This document shows positions 45,283 through 54,697 of a stretch of DNA of 55,271 bases, piece by piece. Both the position numbers and the translations under genes were made by a program. Where the stretch lies: contig CALLLS010000030.1 of the NCBI GenBank assembly GCA_938008215.1, forward strand, positions 1 through 55,271, given 5' to 3'. Below the pieces are notes generated by a model. That model was not told where the DNA came from. It worked only from the letters and a program-made list of their open reading frames with translations, and ran no database searches. Source of the stretch: an uncultured Verrucomicrobiales bacterium (GTDB lineage: Bacteria > Verrucomicrobiota > Verrucomicrobiia > Verrucomicrobiales > Akkermansiaceae). Position 1 is the first letter of the stretch. Every line of letters starts with the position of its first letter.

Positions 45283-46167
45283 ATGATAGAGTTTAAAATA
45301 TACGGTGCCATTCTTGCTGTCCTTCTCTTCGGACTGCTTTTCTACCTTATCCCTAAGGCGATTTATCGACAGAATAAACTCTTAAAAAGCTCCGCGAATG
45401 AAGACACTGCCCAAAGCGTCATTGAGCCCATCAGCGGAGTCCCCACCTCATGGGTAAACATCGTAGACATTCTCGTTCTCACTGCCCTCTTTGGTCTCTT
45501 CACCTATTCTTGGTGGACACAGAAGCCCGAAGCCGAGGACGCGCCCGCTATCGAACAAGTTATCGATAAAGAGGTTCTCATAGCAAATTTAACAGGACAG
45601 ATTTTCACTGTCGCCATTATAGTTCTAATCATCGTGTGGAGAGTGAAGATCCCGCAACAGTTCGGGCTTTCTTTGAAAGGGCGATGGAAGTCCCTGCTCT
45701 GGGTGCCCACTATATTAGCCCTAAGCTGGGGAATCACGGGTCTCCTCGTTAGTCTGGGATACTTTGACTTCTTAAAGGAATTTCAAGGAGAAAGTCCCCT
45801 TCAAGAAGCCGTTATTCTCTTACGGGAATCAAGCGATCCCGTATTACTCACTCTCATGGCGGTCGTCGCCTGTATAGGTGCTCCTGTATCTGAAGAGGTC
45901 TTATTCCGTGGATATATCTATCCCGTAGTGAAAGGCTATAGTGCTCCTTGGTTTGGCATCCTCTTCTCAGGGATATTATTTGGTGTCATCCATTATAACA
46001 TGGCGGGTCTCCCCACCCTTGTGTTCATGGGTGGCCTCCTCGCCCTCTCGTATGAAAAGACGCGTTCCCTATGGATTCCCATTCTTGTCCACCTTATCTT
46101 TAATTCTTCTACTACCGCCATCCAAATTCTCTCGCGCTACTACCCTGCTCTAAGTCCGGAGCTTTAA
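45283..46167 (+). CDS. CPBP-family intramembrane metalloprotease
   Basis: This 294-aa polytopic membrane protein has the CPBP/Abi (CaaX-like) motifs: EEVLFRGYIYP (catalytic EE and R), FGVIHYNMAGLP (His), and HLIFNSST (His/Asn) near the C-terminus. The N-terminal ~90 residues hold one TM and a charged loop (QKPEAEDAPAIEQ). Family members process prenylated or other membrane proteins or confer bacteriocin immunity; the target here is unknown. Confidence 0.85.
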   Translation: MIEFKIYGAILAVLLFGLLFYLIPKAIYRQNKLLKSSANEDTAQSVIEPISGVPTSWVNIVDILVLTALFGLFTYSWWTQKPEAEDAPAIEQVIDKEVLIANLTGQIFTVAIIVLIIVWRVKIPQQFGLSLKGRWKSLLWVPTILALSWGITGLLVSLGYFDFLKEFQGESPLQEAVILLRESSDPVLLTLMAVVACIGAPVSEEVLFRGYIYPVVKGYSAPWFGILFSGILFGVIHYNMAGLPTLVFMGGLLALSYEKTRSLWIPILVHLIFNSSTTAIQILSRYYPALSPEL

Positions 46168-46202
46168 GGGCATGTGCCTTCATCAATTTATGCCCATTTG
46201 AG

Positions 46203-47072
46203 ATGAACACACTGTTATCAGACCTTTCTGAAGATGAGCTCATTGCTAGATTACGTGAGATCATCACTCCGTCTCATTCAGGCACCATCGGCGTCGGTGA
46301 TGACTGTGCCGTTTTGGCGGACGGCACTCTTCTTAAGACCGACTGCATCGTAGAAGGTAGGCATTACCTTGCCAAGACGCCACCTGAACAAGTAGGTCAT
46401 AAAGCTCTCGCTCGTGTCTTTAGTGACTTCGCCGCGATGGGAGGAGCACCAAGCTCCATCCTAGTCACCATCGGGGTGAGGAATACCACCATCCTATCCT
46501 ATATCGAATCTGTATACCGCGGCATGAATGCGCTCGCTGTGAAACATGACGCCCGCATCGTAGGTGGCGAAACCGTTTCTCTACCAGATGAAGCACCCCA
46601 GTTTTTCTCCCTCTCTGGAACAGGTAAATGCCACCAAAAACCTGTGCTCCGCTCTACTGCCAAAATCGGTGACGGAATCTATGTTACCGGTAAACTAGGT
46701 GGCTCTTTCCCATCAGAGCATCACCTCACCTTTACGCCACGCCTGCAAGAAGCGGAATGGCTCGTTAAACATGCTCCACCAAGTGCCATGATGGATATCT
46801 CTGATGGACTGGCGAAAGACCTCCCTAGACTCGCGAAAGCAAGCAACGTCGGCTACAACCTAAACCTAGCAGACATCCCTATTCGGTCAGGATACCACAT
46901 AGATAACGCCCTCCAAGACGGAGAAGACTACGAGCTCCTATTCACTCTATCTGAAGAGAAGGAAAAGCTGCTCATAGATGCCCCTTACAAATTCACCAAA
47001 ATCGGAACGATCTCTAGGGTTACTCGTCTTCCATTAGAAGGCGGCTGGGATCATTTAAAGGTAAGCTCTTAA
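46203..47072 (+). CDS. thiL: Thiamine-monophosphate kinase
   Basis: ThiL phosphorylates thiamine monophosphate to the active pyrophosphate. The 289-aa protein shows GVGDDCAVLADG, KTDCIVEGRHY, ARVFSDFAAMGG, GGETVSLPDEA and MMDISDGLAKDLPRLAKAS, in PurM-like order. It is slightly short at the C-terminus. It lies 168 bp upstream of hsdR; that spacer holds no convincing gene. Confidence 0.93.
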   Translation: MNTLLSDLSEDELIARLREIITPSHSGTIGVGDDCAVLADGTLLKTDCIVEGRHYLAKTPPEQVGHKALARVFSDFAAMGGAPSSILVTIGVRNTTILSYIESVYRGMNALAVKHDARIVGGETVSLPDEAPQFFSLSGTGKCHQKPVLRSTAKIGDGIYVTGKLGGSFPSEHHLTFTPRLQEAEWLVKHAPPSAMMDISDGLAKDLPRLAKASNVGYNLNLADIPIRSGYHIDNALQDGEDYELLFTLSEEKEKLLIDAPYKFTKIGTISRVTRLPLEGGWDHLKVSS

Positions 47073-47240
47073 GCGTAAAAGAACCTCCTAATAATGGGGG
47101 ATGCCTCACACTCATCGAAAAAGGCACACAGAGAGCCAAAGGACAGCGAGGCAAAGCGGGAGATACAAATGGAATTTTCTTAAACCATGCATTGCAAGCA
47201 AATCTTGCAAGTCTCCCTGATCTCTTCACTATGAATTAGT

Positions 47241-50200
47241 ATGCCCCGTTCTGCTCATAATGAAGATTCCAGAGTAAAAGTCCCTGCACTAGCTCACCTC
47301 ACTAGGCTTGGTTACGAATACTTATCTCTCCGTGACATAGAGCCTGATACAGACACGAATATCATAACTTCCGTTTTTATCGAGGCATTCCTTAAGCTTA
47401 ATACGTCACTCGCAATGCCTGACGCTAAGCGTGAACTAAAAGAATTTAGTGCTCTACTCGATAACAATGACTTGGGGAAATCTGCATACCACCGCCTTAC
47501 CGACACCTCTAAGCCCCGCCTCATTGATCTCAATAGCTTTCATAAAAACACCCTCCAATGTGTCACCGAGTTCACTTGTCAAAATGGCGATGACAACTTT
47601 CGTCCAGACATCACCCTACTCGTCAATGGACTACCTCTCGCATTCATTGAAGTAAAGATCCCTAATAATAGAGACGGCATTTTAGCGGAAAGAGAGAGAA
47701 TGGATAAACGCTTTCAAAACCAAAAATTCAGAAAGTTTATCAATATCACTCAACTCATGGTCTTCTCAAATAACTCCGAGTATGACGATGAATCTCCAGA
47801 GCCTTTAGATGGCGTGTATTACGCCTCTACGTCCATGAGTAGAGCAACGCTAAACTACTTCCGTGAGGAGCTGCCAGAAGAGCTTACAGGTGTGCTAAAT
47901 GATCTCGTCAGCACGTATGAAGACTTCATTCTCAAGGATAACAACTTCCCCACCTTAAAGGCGACGCCTGAATACCAGACCAACATCGCGCCAGACACCC
48001 CAACAAATAGAATTCTCACTTCGCTTTTCACACCAGATCGTTTCGGCTTCCTGCTCAAGTTCGGAATTGCCTACGTTGAAGACAAGGCAAATCACACCTA
48101 CGAGAAACACGTCATGCGTTATCCTCAGGTTTTCGCCTGTAAGGCGATCTCACGCGCTCTCGATGAAGGAGAGAAGGGAGGGATTATCTGGCATACCCAA
48201 GGAAGCGGAAAGACTGCACTTGCTTACTATAATGTCGCTTACCTCACGGACTACTTCACTAAGAAGCAGATTATTCCTAAGTTTTACTTCATCGTGGATC
48301 GCATCTCTCTCCTAGATCAAGCTACTAAGGAATTTAAGAAACGAGGACTGAAAGTCCATGAAGTGAAGGATAAGAACGCATTCATGCGCGACATCAAATC
48401 TAATATTGCCATTCACAATGACTCAGGACAGGCAGAAATCACAGTCGTTAATATCCAACGCTTCGATGATAACAAGTCCCTCACCAGAAACACGGACTAC
48501 GCTATTAACCTCCAGCGAGTCTATTTCATGGACGAAGTCCATCGAAGCTATAACCCTGAAGGAAGCTTCCTAGCCAATCTTAAAGAATCAGACCCGAACG
48601 CAATTCGTATCGGACTTACTGGCACGCCACTTCTCACCCGAAAGCTCACCACCAAAAAAGGAGAGCCACCACGCACTTATGACTCCAAGAGCCTCTTCGG
48701 AAAATACATCCACCGCTACTATTACGACTCCTCTATCAAGGATGGTTACACCCTCAGACTCATTAGGGAAGATATCAAGACCGAGTATAAAGCAGAACTT
48801 CAGGAGCTCATTAATGAGCTAGAAGTCCTCCAAGGCTCGGGAAAGATCCACGATATCTACGCCCATGAAAAGTTCGTCATCCCAATGCTAGAATACATCA
48901 TGACCGATGTAGAGCAATCTCGGATCAAGTTTGGCGACGACTCCATCGGCGCAATGGTAATATGTGATTCCTCAGATCAAGCCCGAGAAATGGCAAAACG
49001 CTTTGAAATTTCCTACGGAGAAGTCACTCAACCTAACGCCATCGCCACCAGTCTAATGGCGGCAGAAGACCCTGCAAAATATAATGTCACGCCCATTAAA
49101 CAGAGGTCTGTCACCAATGCCTCCTTAATCCTCCACGACATTGGCTCAAAGGAAGATCGCGAGAATTGGGTCGCTCAATTTAAGAAAGGGGAAATCGACA
49201 TTCTCTTTGTCTACAACATGCTTCTCACAGGGTTTGATGCCCCACGTCTAAAGAAGCTTTATCTCGGCAGAGTCATTAAGGATTACAATCTCCTCCAAGC
49301 CCTCACCCGAGTCAACCGAACCTATAAGGATTTCCGCTACGGTTACGTTGTCGACTTCGCCAATATCAAGAAGGAGTTCACGAAGGCGAACCAAGCCTAC
49401 CTTAAGGAACTGACTGAAGAACTAGGCGATGAGGTCAAGCACTATGAAAACCTCTTTAAATCAGAAGAAGAAATCCTCGCAGAGATTGAGTACATTAAGG
49501 ACGTCCTCTGGAATTACGATCATGAGAACAGAGAGCTCTACTCGCAACAAGTCCGAGCCATCACCAAGACTGAGGATGCCCGCGAACTCGTCAAAGCTCT
49601 CAATACCGCCAAAAGCCTCTACAACCTCATCCGACTCTCTGGAAAGGATGAACTCCTAGATAAGCTCGACTTCAGTCGACTCCACTCCATGGCTGGCGAG
49701 GCAGACCGTCACCTCACCATGCTGAATAAAAAGCAAGCCATAGAGCAAGGCACGGGATCCTCAGAGCTGCTTAACCTCGCTCTGGAAGAGATCTTCTTTA
49801 ATTTCCGTAAGGAAGGTGAGCATGAGATCAAAATCGCCGACCAGCTCCAGTCCTCTATGCGTCGCACCCGTGAGACCCTCGGTGGGAACTTCGACCCCAG
49901 AGACCCTGAGTTTATCACCCTCAGAGAAGAACTCGAACGCCTCTTCAAGAACCGAAACATGACCGAAGTCACCATAGAGGAAATGGGTGACAACATCGCA
50001 GTGCTCGATGCGCTCTATAAGAAAGCAAAAGACCTAGAGCGGAGAAACAACCTCACCAGAGCGATGTATAACCAAGACATCAAGTTCACCCGCATTCACA
50101 AGCGACTCATGGAGAAGAAAGACCCCACCGATAATGAGCGTAAACTCTGTGCGGCTCTCATGGCGGTGAAAGAACGCACGGACTCCCTGCTCCTAGCTAA

Positions 50201-50372
50201 CTCTCAACTCCTCACTAAAGAAGCCTATGCCAAGCAAGAGTTCCAAAAGGTCATTATCCAAGAGATGAAAGGAATCCACAAGCTCCCACTCAACCAAGAA
50301 AACACCAACTTTATTAATGCCCTCCTTATGAAAGAATATCTCGCTGAATTTTCAGGAATGGAATCCGCATAA
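47241..50372 (+). CDS. hsdR: Type I restriction enzyme, R (motor/nuclease) subunit
   Basis: The 1043-aa HsdR provides DNA translocation and cleavage. The N-terminal PD-(D/E)xK nuclease shows RPDITLLVNG with Asp123 and AFIEVK with Glu137/Lys139. The SF2 helicase follows, with Walker A TQGSGKT (near 320), FMDEVHRSY (DEVH box) and GLTGTP. The C-terminal part is helical and should contact HsdM. It is first in an hsdR-hsdM-hsdS operon with 10 bp to hsdM. Confidence 0.94.
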   Translation: MPRSAHNEDSRVKVPALAHLTRLGYEYLSLRDIEPDTDTNIITSVFIEAFLKLNTSLAMPDAKRELKEFSALLDNNDLGKSAYHRLTDTSKPRLIDLNSFHKNTLQCVTEFTCQNGDDNFRPDITLLVNGLPLAFIEVKIPNNRDGILAERERMDKRFQNQKFRKFINITQLMVFSNNSEYDDESPEPLDGVYYASTSMSRATLNYFREELPEELTGVLNDLVSTYEDFILKDNNFPTLKATPEYQTNIAPDTPTNRILTSLFTPDRFGFLLKFGIAYVEDKANHTYEKHVMRYPQVFACKAISRALDEGEKGGIIWHTQGSGKTALAYYNVAYLTDYFTKKQIIPKFYFIVDRISLLDQATKEFKKRGLKVHEVKDKNAFMRDIKSNIAIHNDSGQAEITVVNIQRFDDNKSLTRNTDYAINLQRVYFMDEVHRSYNPEGSFLANLKESDPNAIRIGLTGTPLLTRKLTTKKGEPPRTYDSKSLFGKYIHRYYYDSSIKDGYTLRLIREDIKTEYKAELQELINELEVLQGSGKIHDIYAHEKFVIPMLEYIMTDVEQSRIKFGDDSIGAMVICDSSDQAREMAKRFEISYGEVTQPNAIATSLMAAEDPAKYNVTPIKQRSVTNASLILHDIGSKEDRENWVAQFKKGEIDILFVYNMLLTGFDAPRLKKLYLGRVIKDYNLLQALTRVNRTYKDFRYGYVVDFANIKKEFTKANQAYLKELTEELGDEVKHYENLFKSEEEILAEIEYIKDVLWNYDHENRELYSQQVRAITKTEDARELVKALNTAKSLYNLIRLSGKDELLDKLDFSRLHSMAGEADRHLTMLNKKQAIEQGTGSSELLNLALEEIFFNFRKEGEHEIKIADQLQSSMRRTRETLGGNFDPRDPEFITLREELERLFKNRNMTEVTIEEMGDNIAVLDALYKKAKDLERRNNLTRAMYNQDIKFTRIHKRLMEKKDPTDNERKLCAALMAVKERTDSLLLANSQLLTKEAYAKQEFQKVIIQEMKGIHKLPLNQENTNFINALLMKEYLAEFSGMESA

Positions 50373-50382
50373 TTTTCACCTT

Positions 50383-52047
50383 ATGAATACCGAACAATTT
50401 CACGCCTCCTGCCGTGCCCTTATTGATGACCTTAAGTCCGTCTGTGCAGACTATGGACTCGGAAATGATGGCAATGAATTTAAGATCATTACCCAGACTT
50501 TCCTCTATAAGTTTCTGAATGATAAATTCGCCTACGAGCTCAAACAGATAGATCCCACGATTGCCGAGGCTGAATCTTGGGAAACCTATGTTAAAGCAAT
50601 GTCAGAGGAGGACTACGACTTTGTACTCATGCAGTTAGGCGGAGACACCGCTAAGCTCTACCCACGTCACTTCCTCTCTGTTCTTAATGCCCGCCAGAAT
50701 GAGGAAAAGGATGAGGAAAAAGGCACGCTGCCCTTTCACCAAACCTTCGATGACACCCTCCTAGACATTGCTAATGTCAATACGGACATCTTCTCTGTCA
50801 TGGCTGGTGGTGGCGAGAAGATCCGCCTTTTTGAACCCATCGTCACCTCTTACATCACCGACCCCTCTGACCGCGACAACTTCGCCCGAGCGATCATCAA
50901 TAAGCTCATTCAGTTCTCCTTTGAACCCATCTTTCAGGAGAAGTTTGACTTCTTTTCCTCCCTCTTTGAATACCTCATTAAGGATTATAACAGCGATAGC
51001 GGAGGGAAGTATGCCGAATACTACACTCCCCATGCCGTCGCCAAGATCATGGCGTCTATCCTCGCTCCTGAAGAAAAGCAGGATGTCACCTGTTATGATC
51101 CCTCCGCTGGTTCAGGCACGCTCCTGATGAACCTTGCCCACGCCCTAGGCGAGCGCAACTGCTCCATCTACTCACAGGATATTTCCCAAAAGAGCTCCAG
51201 CCTCCTCCGCCTGAACCTCATCCTGAACAACCTCGTCAGCTCCATCCCGAATGTTATCAAGGGGAACACCATCCTCTCGCCCTATCCCTTCCATACCAAG
51301 ATCGAGGGCGCACCAGAACAGTTTGACTACATCGTCTCTAACCCACCCTTTAAGCTGGATTTCTCTGACTGGCAGCCCGACCTCAACACCGAGGCAAACA
51401 AAGGCCGCTTCTTTGCAGGTATCCCCAATATACTTAAAAAGGATAAAGATAAAATGGCGATTTACCAACTCTTTACCCAACACATCATCCACAGCCTCTC
51501 AGAGACAGGGAAAGCCGCCATCGTACTCCCTACAGGATTCCTCACCGCCCAATCTGGTCTCGATAAAAAGATTCGCCAAAAGCTGGTAGATGAGAAAATT
51601 ATTTCTGGCGTGGTCTCCATGCCCAGCAATATCTTTGCCTCTACAGGCACGAACGTCTCCATCATCTTCCTCGATAAAGCCCACGCCTCCGATAAAGTCG
51701 TCCTCATCGATGCCTCTAAACTAGGCGAAACCATCAAAGACGGTAAAAACCAGAAAACAGTTCTCACCACCGCTGAGGAAGAGCAAATCAGCTCGACCTT
51801 CCTCAACCCTGAACCCGTCGATGAGTTCGCCGTTACCCCCACCTTCGCTGAACTCAAGGAGAAAAACTACTCCTTCTCCGCAGGGCAATACTTTGAAGTG
51901 AAAATCGAATACACCGACATCACCCCTCAGGAGTTCCAAACGAAACTTTCAGGGCATCAAGCAAAGCTTGAAGAGATGTTTGAGGAAAGTGAAACGTTAA
52001 AAAAATCAATATTAGGAGAACTTGAAAAACTAAATTATGAAGGGTAA
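50383..52047 (+). CDS. hsdM: Type I DNA methyltransferase, M subunit
   Basis: This 554-aa N6-adenine methyltransferase has the helical N-terminal HsdM domain and the AdoMet motif YDPSAGSGTLL (from ~237). The catalytic NPPF in VSNPPFKLDF lies near 319-322. YAEYYTPHAVAKIM precedes the methylase fold. It modifies host DNA at the sequence specified by HsdS and is required for the restriction complex. Its 3' end overlaps hsdS by 11 bp. Confidence 0.95.
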   Translation: MNTEQFHASCRALIDDLKSVCADYGLGNDGNEFKIITQTFLYKFLNDKFAYELKQIDPTIAEAESWETYVKAMSEEDYDFVLMQLGGDTAKLYPRHFLSVLNARQNEEKDEEKGTLPFHQTFDDTLLDIANVNTDIFSVMAGGGEKIRLFEPIVTSYITDPSDRDNFARAIINKLIQFSFEPIFQEKFDFFSSLFEYLIKDYNSDSGGKYAEYYTPHAVAKIMASILAPEEKQDVTCYDPSAGSGTLLMNLAHALGERNCSIYSQDISQKSSSLLRLNLILNNLVSSIPNVIKGNTILSPYPFHTKIEGAPEQFDYIVSNPPFKLDFSDWQPDLNTEANKGRFFAGIPNILKKDKDKMAIYQLFTQHIIHSLSETGKAAIVLPTGFLTAQSGLDKKIRQKLVDEKIISGVVSMPSNIFASTGTNVSIIFLDKAHASDKVVLIDASKLGETIKDGKNQKTVLTTAEEEQISSTFLNPEPVDEFAVTPTFAELKEKNYSFSAGQYFEVKIEYTDITPQEFQTKLSGHQAKLEEMFEESETLKKSILGELEKLNYEG

Positions 52048-53296
52048 ATTTAAGAAATTAAATGATTTTGCTGAATATCGTAGTGATAGAGTAAATTCAG
52101 ACCTGATTGATGATTCTGCATACATTACAACAGATAGTTTTTGTCAGAACTTATCCGGAATAGAAAATACCATTTTTGATAAGCCCAAAAATTTCAGCAT
52201 AACTCATTACAAAAAAAATGATACTGCTATAGCAAACATTCGCCCTTATTTACAGAAAATTTGGTTGTGTAATAAGTCGGGAGGAGCATCAGCAGATGTG
52301 CTTATTTTAAACGCAAAAGAAGGTAATAGTAGTTTATTCGTTCACTACTCACTTAAGCGTAAGCACTTTTTTGATTACGTCATGAGTGGCTCTAAAGGGA
52401 CAAAAATGCCCAGAGGAGATAAATCGCATATTATGTGCTACCCCCTACTTGATGTAAACCAAAAGGAGCAAAATAAGCTAAGCCAAACTCTTCATCTTAT
52501 CGACGAGAAAATCGACCTCAACAACCGTATAAACGCGGAGCTAAAGGCGACGGCGAAGCTCATTTACAACTACTGGTTTGTGCAGTTTGACTTCCCCATC
52601 AGCAAGGAGCAAGCCACCGCCATGGGCAACCCCTCCCTAGAAGGAAAACCCTACAAATCCAACGGAGGAAAAATGACCTGCAATCCACAACTCAAACGAG
52701 AAATTCCTGAAGGGTGGGAAATGAAAAAATTAAGTGGAATTACTGAGTTGAACAACGATCAGATAGACCCTTCAACCAAACCCGAAAAAAAATATAAGCA
52801 TCAAAGCATCCCATCTTTTGACGCGTGCGGGACTTATTACATAGAAAAGGGTTCCGAAATCGGTAGTAATAAATTCGTGATCGGTAGTCTAGATTTATTA
52901 ATATCTAAGCTTAACCCTAAATTTAATAGAGTTATTTATTCTATGGGAGAGGAAGACCTCATAGCGTCTACAGAATTTGTAGTGTGGAAGACTAAATCCA
53001 AATGGCAAAAAGATTTTCTTTATCAAATAGCAACCCATTCACACTTTATTGAATACTGTAAAAACAATGCTACAGGGACATCTAACTCTCATAAAAGAGT
53101 TAATCCGACAGTAATGATGAACTATAAGGTTCCATTTAACGAGTCTACACAAGAAAGCTATGGAGAAAAAATTGGCTGTATGGTTGATAAAATAAACTCT
53201 AACAACCAACAAAACCGTGAGCTCACGACCCTCCGCGACTGGCTTCTCCCGATGTTAATGAACGGACAAGTAACTGTTAACAGTGAATTTTATTGA
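52037..53296 (+). CDS. hsdS: Type I restriction-modification specificity subunit
   Basis: This 419-aa protein has two target-recognition domains (about 1-145 and 215-375). They are separated by a central helical conserved region (LHLIDEKIDLNNRINAELK...IYNYWFVQFDFPI) and followed by a C-terminal conserved helix (CMVDKINSNNQQNRELTTLRDW). The two TRDs are visibly AT-rich while the central repeat and its flank are GC-rich, as expected from TRD exchange. The start at 52037 overlaps the hsdM end. The recognised sequence cannot be predicted by eye. Confidence 0.92.
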   Translation: MKGKFKKLNDFAEYRSDRVNSDLIDDSAYITTDSFCQNLSGIENTIFDKPKNFSITHYKKNDTAIANIRPYLQKIWLCNKSGGASADVLILNAKEGNSSLFVHYSLKRKHFFDYVMSGSKGTKMPRGDKSHIMCYPLLDVNQKEQNKLSQTLHLIDEKIDLNNRINAELKATAKLIYNYWFVQFDFPISKEQATAMGNPSLEGKPYKSNGGKMTCNPQLKREIPEGWEMKKLSGITELNNDQIDPSTKPEKKYKHQSIPSFDACGTYYIEKGSEIGSNKFVIGSLDLLISKLNPKFNRVIYSMGEEDLIASTEFVVWKTKSKWQKDFLYQIATHSHFIEYCKNNATGTSNSHKRVNPTVMMNYKVPFNESTQESYGEKIGCMVDKINSNNQQNRELTTLRDWLLPMLMNGQVTVNSEFY

Positions 53297-53375
53297 ATGC
53301 CATGCATCTTCAAATAAAGGTAGTCTTATGAACATTTTAACGAGAAAAAATAGGAATAAGCCATGGTCGCTTCCT

Positions 53376-53397
53376 TAAAAGTTAACATAAAAGTTAA
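53376..53397. promoter_or_regulatory. Tandem repeat operator candidate before the toxin gene
   Basis: TAAAAGTTAA occurs twice in a row with a 12-bp period (53376-53385 and 53388-53397). The overlapping TTAAC-6 nt-GTTAA also forms a short dyad. It lies just before the toxin start, where an Xre antitoxin normally autoregulates its operon. Confidence 0.4.
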
Positions 53398-53405
53398 ATA
53401 AAGAC

Positions 53406-53879
53406 TTGAAAGTTACCCTTACAGAACGATTTATTGGGCAGGTAAAAGCTGTTGTATCGCTTGGTATAGCAGAAGACACTTCTAACTCTGACTTTCTTAA
53501 TGAACTCGTTACTACAGATCCAGAACTGGCAAAGAAGCTCCAAACAGCAATGGCAACCATTAGCAATGAAGAGCACTATTGTAATGTCGAAAAGTTTAAG
53601 CCACTCGGAGATGGGCTTTACGAAATAAAGGCGAAAGGAAAAAAGCGTGCCCTACGCATCTATGCTTTTCTGGATACAATAGAGGGATTACCCCGCCCTC
53701 AAGTAATCATCGCAAACTATTGCACCTACAAACCCTCTAAAAAGAAAAAGCAAGACCAGCATATAAAAACTGCCAAAGCGATCAAAGAGAATTTCTTTAA
53801 TCTAAAAGCTGTTAAGAGCACTAAATGGGAATACAAACAACCAGACCAAGAGAATGAACATCAAAATCACCAAGGTTAA
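53406..53879 (+). CDS. HigB/Gp49-like (RelE-superfamily) toxin of a TAC module
   Basis: The 157-aa protein has the Gp49/HigB-type fold signature LYEIKAKGKKRALRIYAF, and the C-terminal helices are rich in Lys (PSKKKKQDQHIKTAKAIKENF). HigB toxins cut mRNA at the ribosome; this activity is inferred from the family. The start is TTG 53406, because TAA at 53388 closes the frame upstream. It overlaps the antitoxin gene by 26 bp. The order toxin-antitoxin-chaperone matches HigB1-HigA1-SecB of Mycobacterium tuberculosis. Confidence 0.75.
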   Translation: MKVTLTERFIGQVKAVVSLGIAEDTSNSDFLNELVTTDPELAKKLQTAMATISNEEHYCNVEKFKPLGDGLYEIKAKGKKRALRIYAFLDTIEGLPRPQVIIANYCTYKPSKKKKQDQHIKTAKAIKENFFNLKAVKSTKWEYKQPDQENEHQNHQG

Positions 53880-54282
53880 ACCTGATGCCTCACAGGAATT
53901 CTTTGCTCAACCACTAGACCATGAGCAAAAAGTGGAAGTAAAGAAGCTTCACTTCGTAGAGCAAATTCTACGAAAGATGGAGGACTTCGGCTTGAAGCGT
54001 AAGGACATTGCCGACAAAATGAAGGTAGCACCTGCCCGGGTGACTAAAATGCTCCGAGGAACAGAAAACATGACGATGGACACCCTGATACGTTCTGCAG
54101 ACGCAGTGGAATGCGAACTTTACTTTCACATCGCACCAAAAGGAAAAAAGGTGATCTGGAAAGAAGAGGGTGAGTCTCAAGTATACCCGCTTTTTATGAA
54201 ATCGAAACGAATTAAGGAGAGTAAATCCACCTTTAACTCAAGTGTAGACATCGCTATCAATGACATCGCTACAGCATCATAG
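53854..54282 (+). CDS. Xre-type antitoxin with C-terminal chaperone-addiction-like tail
   Basis: This 142-aa protein has an Xre helix-turn-helix (FGLKRKDIADKMKVAPARVTKMLRG at ~48-72). A dimerisation helix/strand follows (DAVECELYFHIAPK), then a ~40-residue extension (KSKRIKESKSTFNSSVDIAI) with aromatic and hydrophobic residues. In known TAC systems such an extension (ChAD) makes the antitoxin depend on its SecB-like chaperone. The SecB-like gene overlaps its end by 23 bp. That this tail is a ChAD is inferred from position and context. Confidence 0.78.
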   Translation: MNIKITKVKPDASQEFFAQPLDHEQKVEVKKLHFVEQILRKMEDFGLKRKDIADKMKVAPARVTKMLRGTENMTMDTLIRSADAVECELYFHIAPKGKKVIWKEEGESQVYPLFMKSKRIKESKSTFNSSVDIAINDIATAS

Positions 54283-54697
54283 TGACTCGCCTCTCAAATT
54301 GGAAAGTTACCACTTTCTAAACTTTCAATGTAATGCATCCCAAGAAGAGAATGCGGATGGGGCACTCCAACTTACTACGAAACGTGAGGTATACTTTTCT
54401 GAAGAGGATCCGCGAAAAGCAAATGTTATCTTAACCATTAGATATAGCCCTGCCGAAAAAGAGGAAACCACCTATCAAGGAGAGATTACGGTATCGGGAC
54501 GCTTCGAGATTATGGAAGGCTTTGCTGAGGATAAGCGTGAGGCATTGATCCGTGTTACCGCCTCTTCTATCCTCTATGGAGCTGCTAGAGAGCTCTTAGC
54601 TAACTTTACCGCTCGCTCAGTGCATGGCGTGCTCTCCTTACCGTCCATCTCTTTTCGTAACCCTAAGCAGCAAGAGAGTGATACCAACGCGGGGTAG
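54260..54697 (+). CDS. SecB-like chaperone of the toxin-antitoxin-chaperone module
   Basis: This 145-aa protein has the SecB fold order: four antiparallel strands (FLNFQCNASQ, LTTKREVYF, VILTIRYS, YQGEITVSGRFEI) and then the SecB-like helix SILYGAARELLANFTARSVHG with the following strand (VLSLPSISF). The gene overlaps the antitoxin end and has no Sec gene near it. A solitary SecB-like chaperone next to a HigBA pair is the definition of a TAC system. It probably binds the antitoxin tail to keep it folded. Family by pattern. Confidence 0.72.
   Translation: MTSLQHHSDSPLKLESYHFLNFQCNASQEENADGALQLTTKREVYFSEEDPRKANVILTIRYSPAEKEETTYQGEITVSGRFEIMEGFAEDKREALIRVTASSILYGAARELLANFTARSVHGVLSLPSISFRNPKQQESDTNAG

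Noticed and set aside
47073-47240. Open stretch between thiL and hsdR (VKEPPNNGG... frame) as a small gene
   Set aside because: No start codon in a good context, no family character, and it runs on from the thiL 3' end in another frame.
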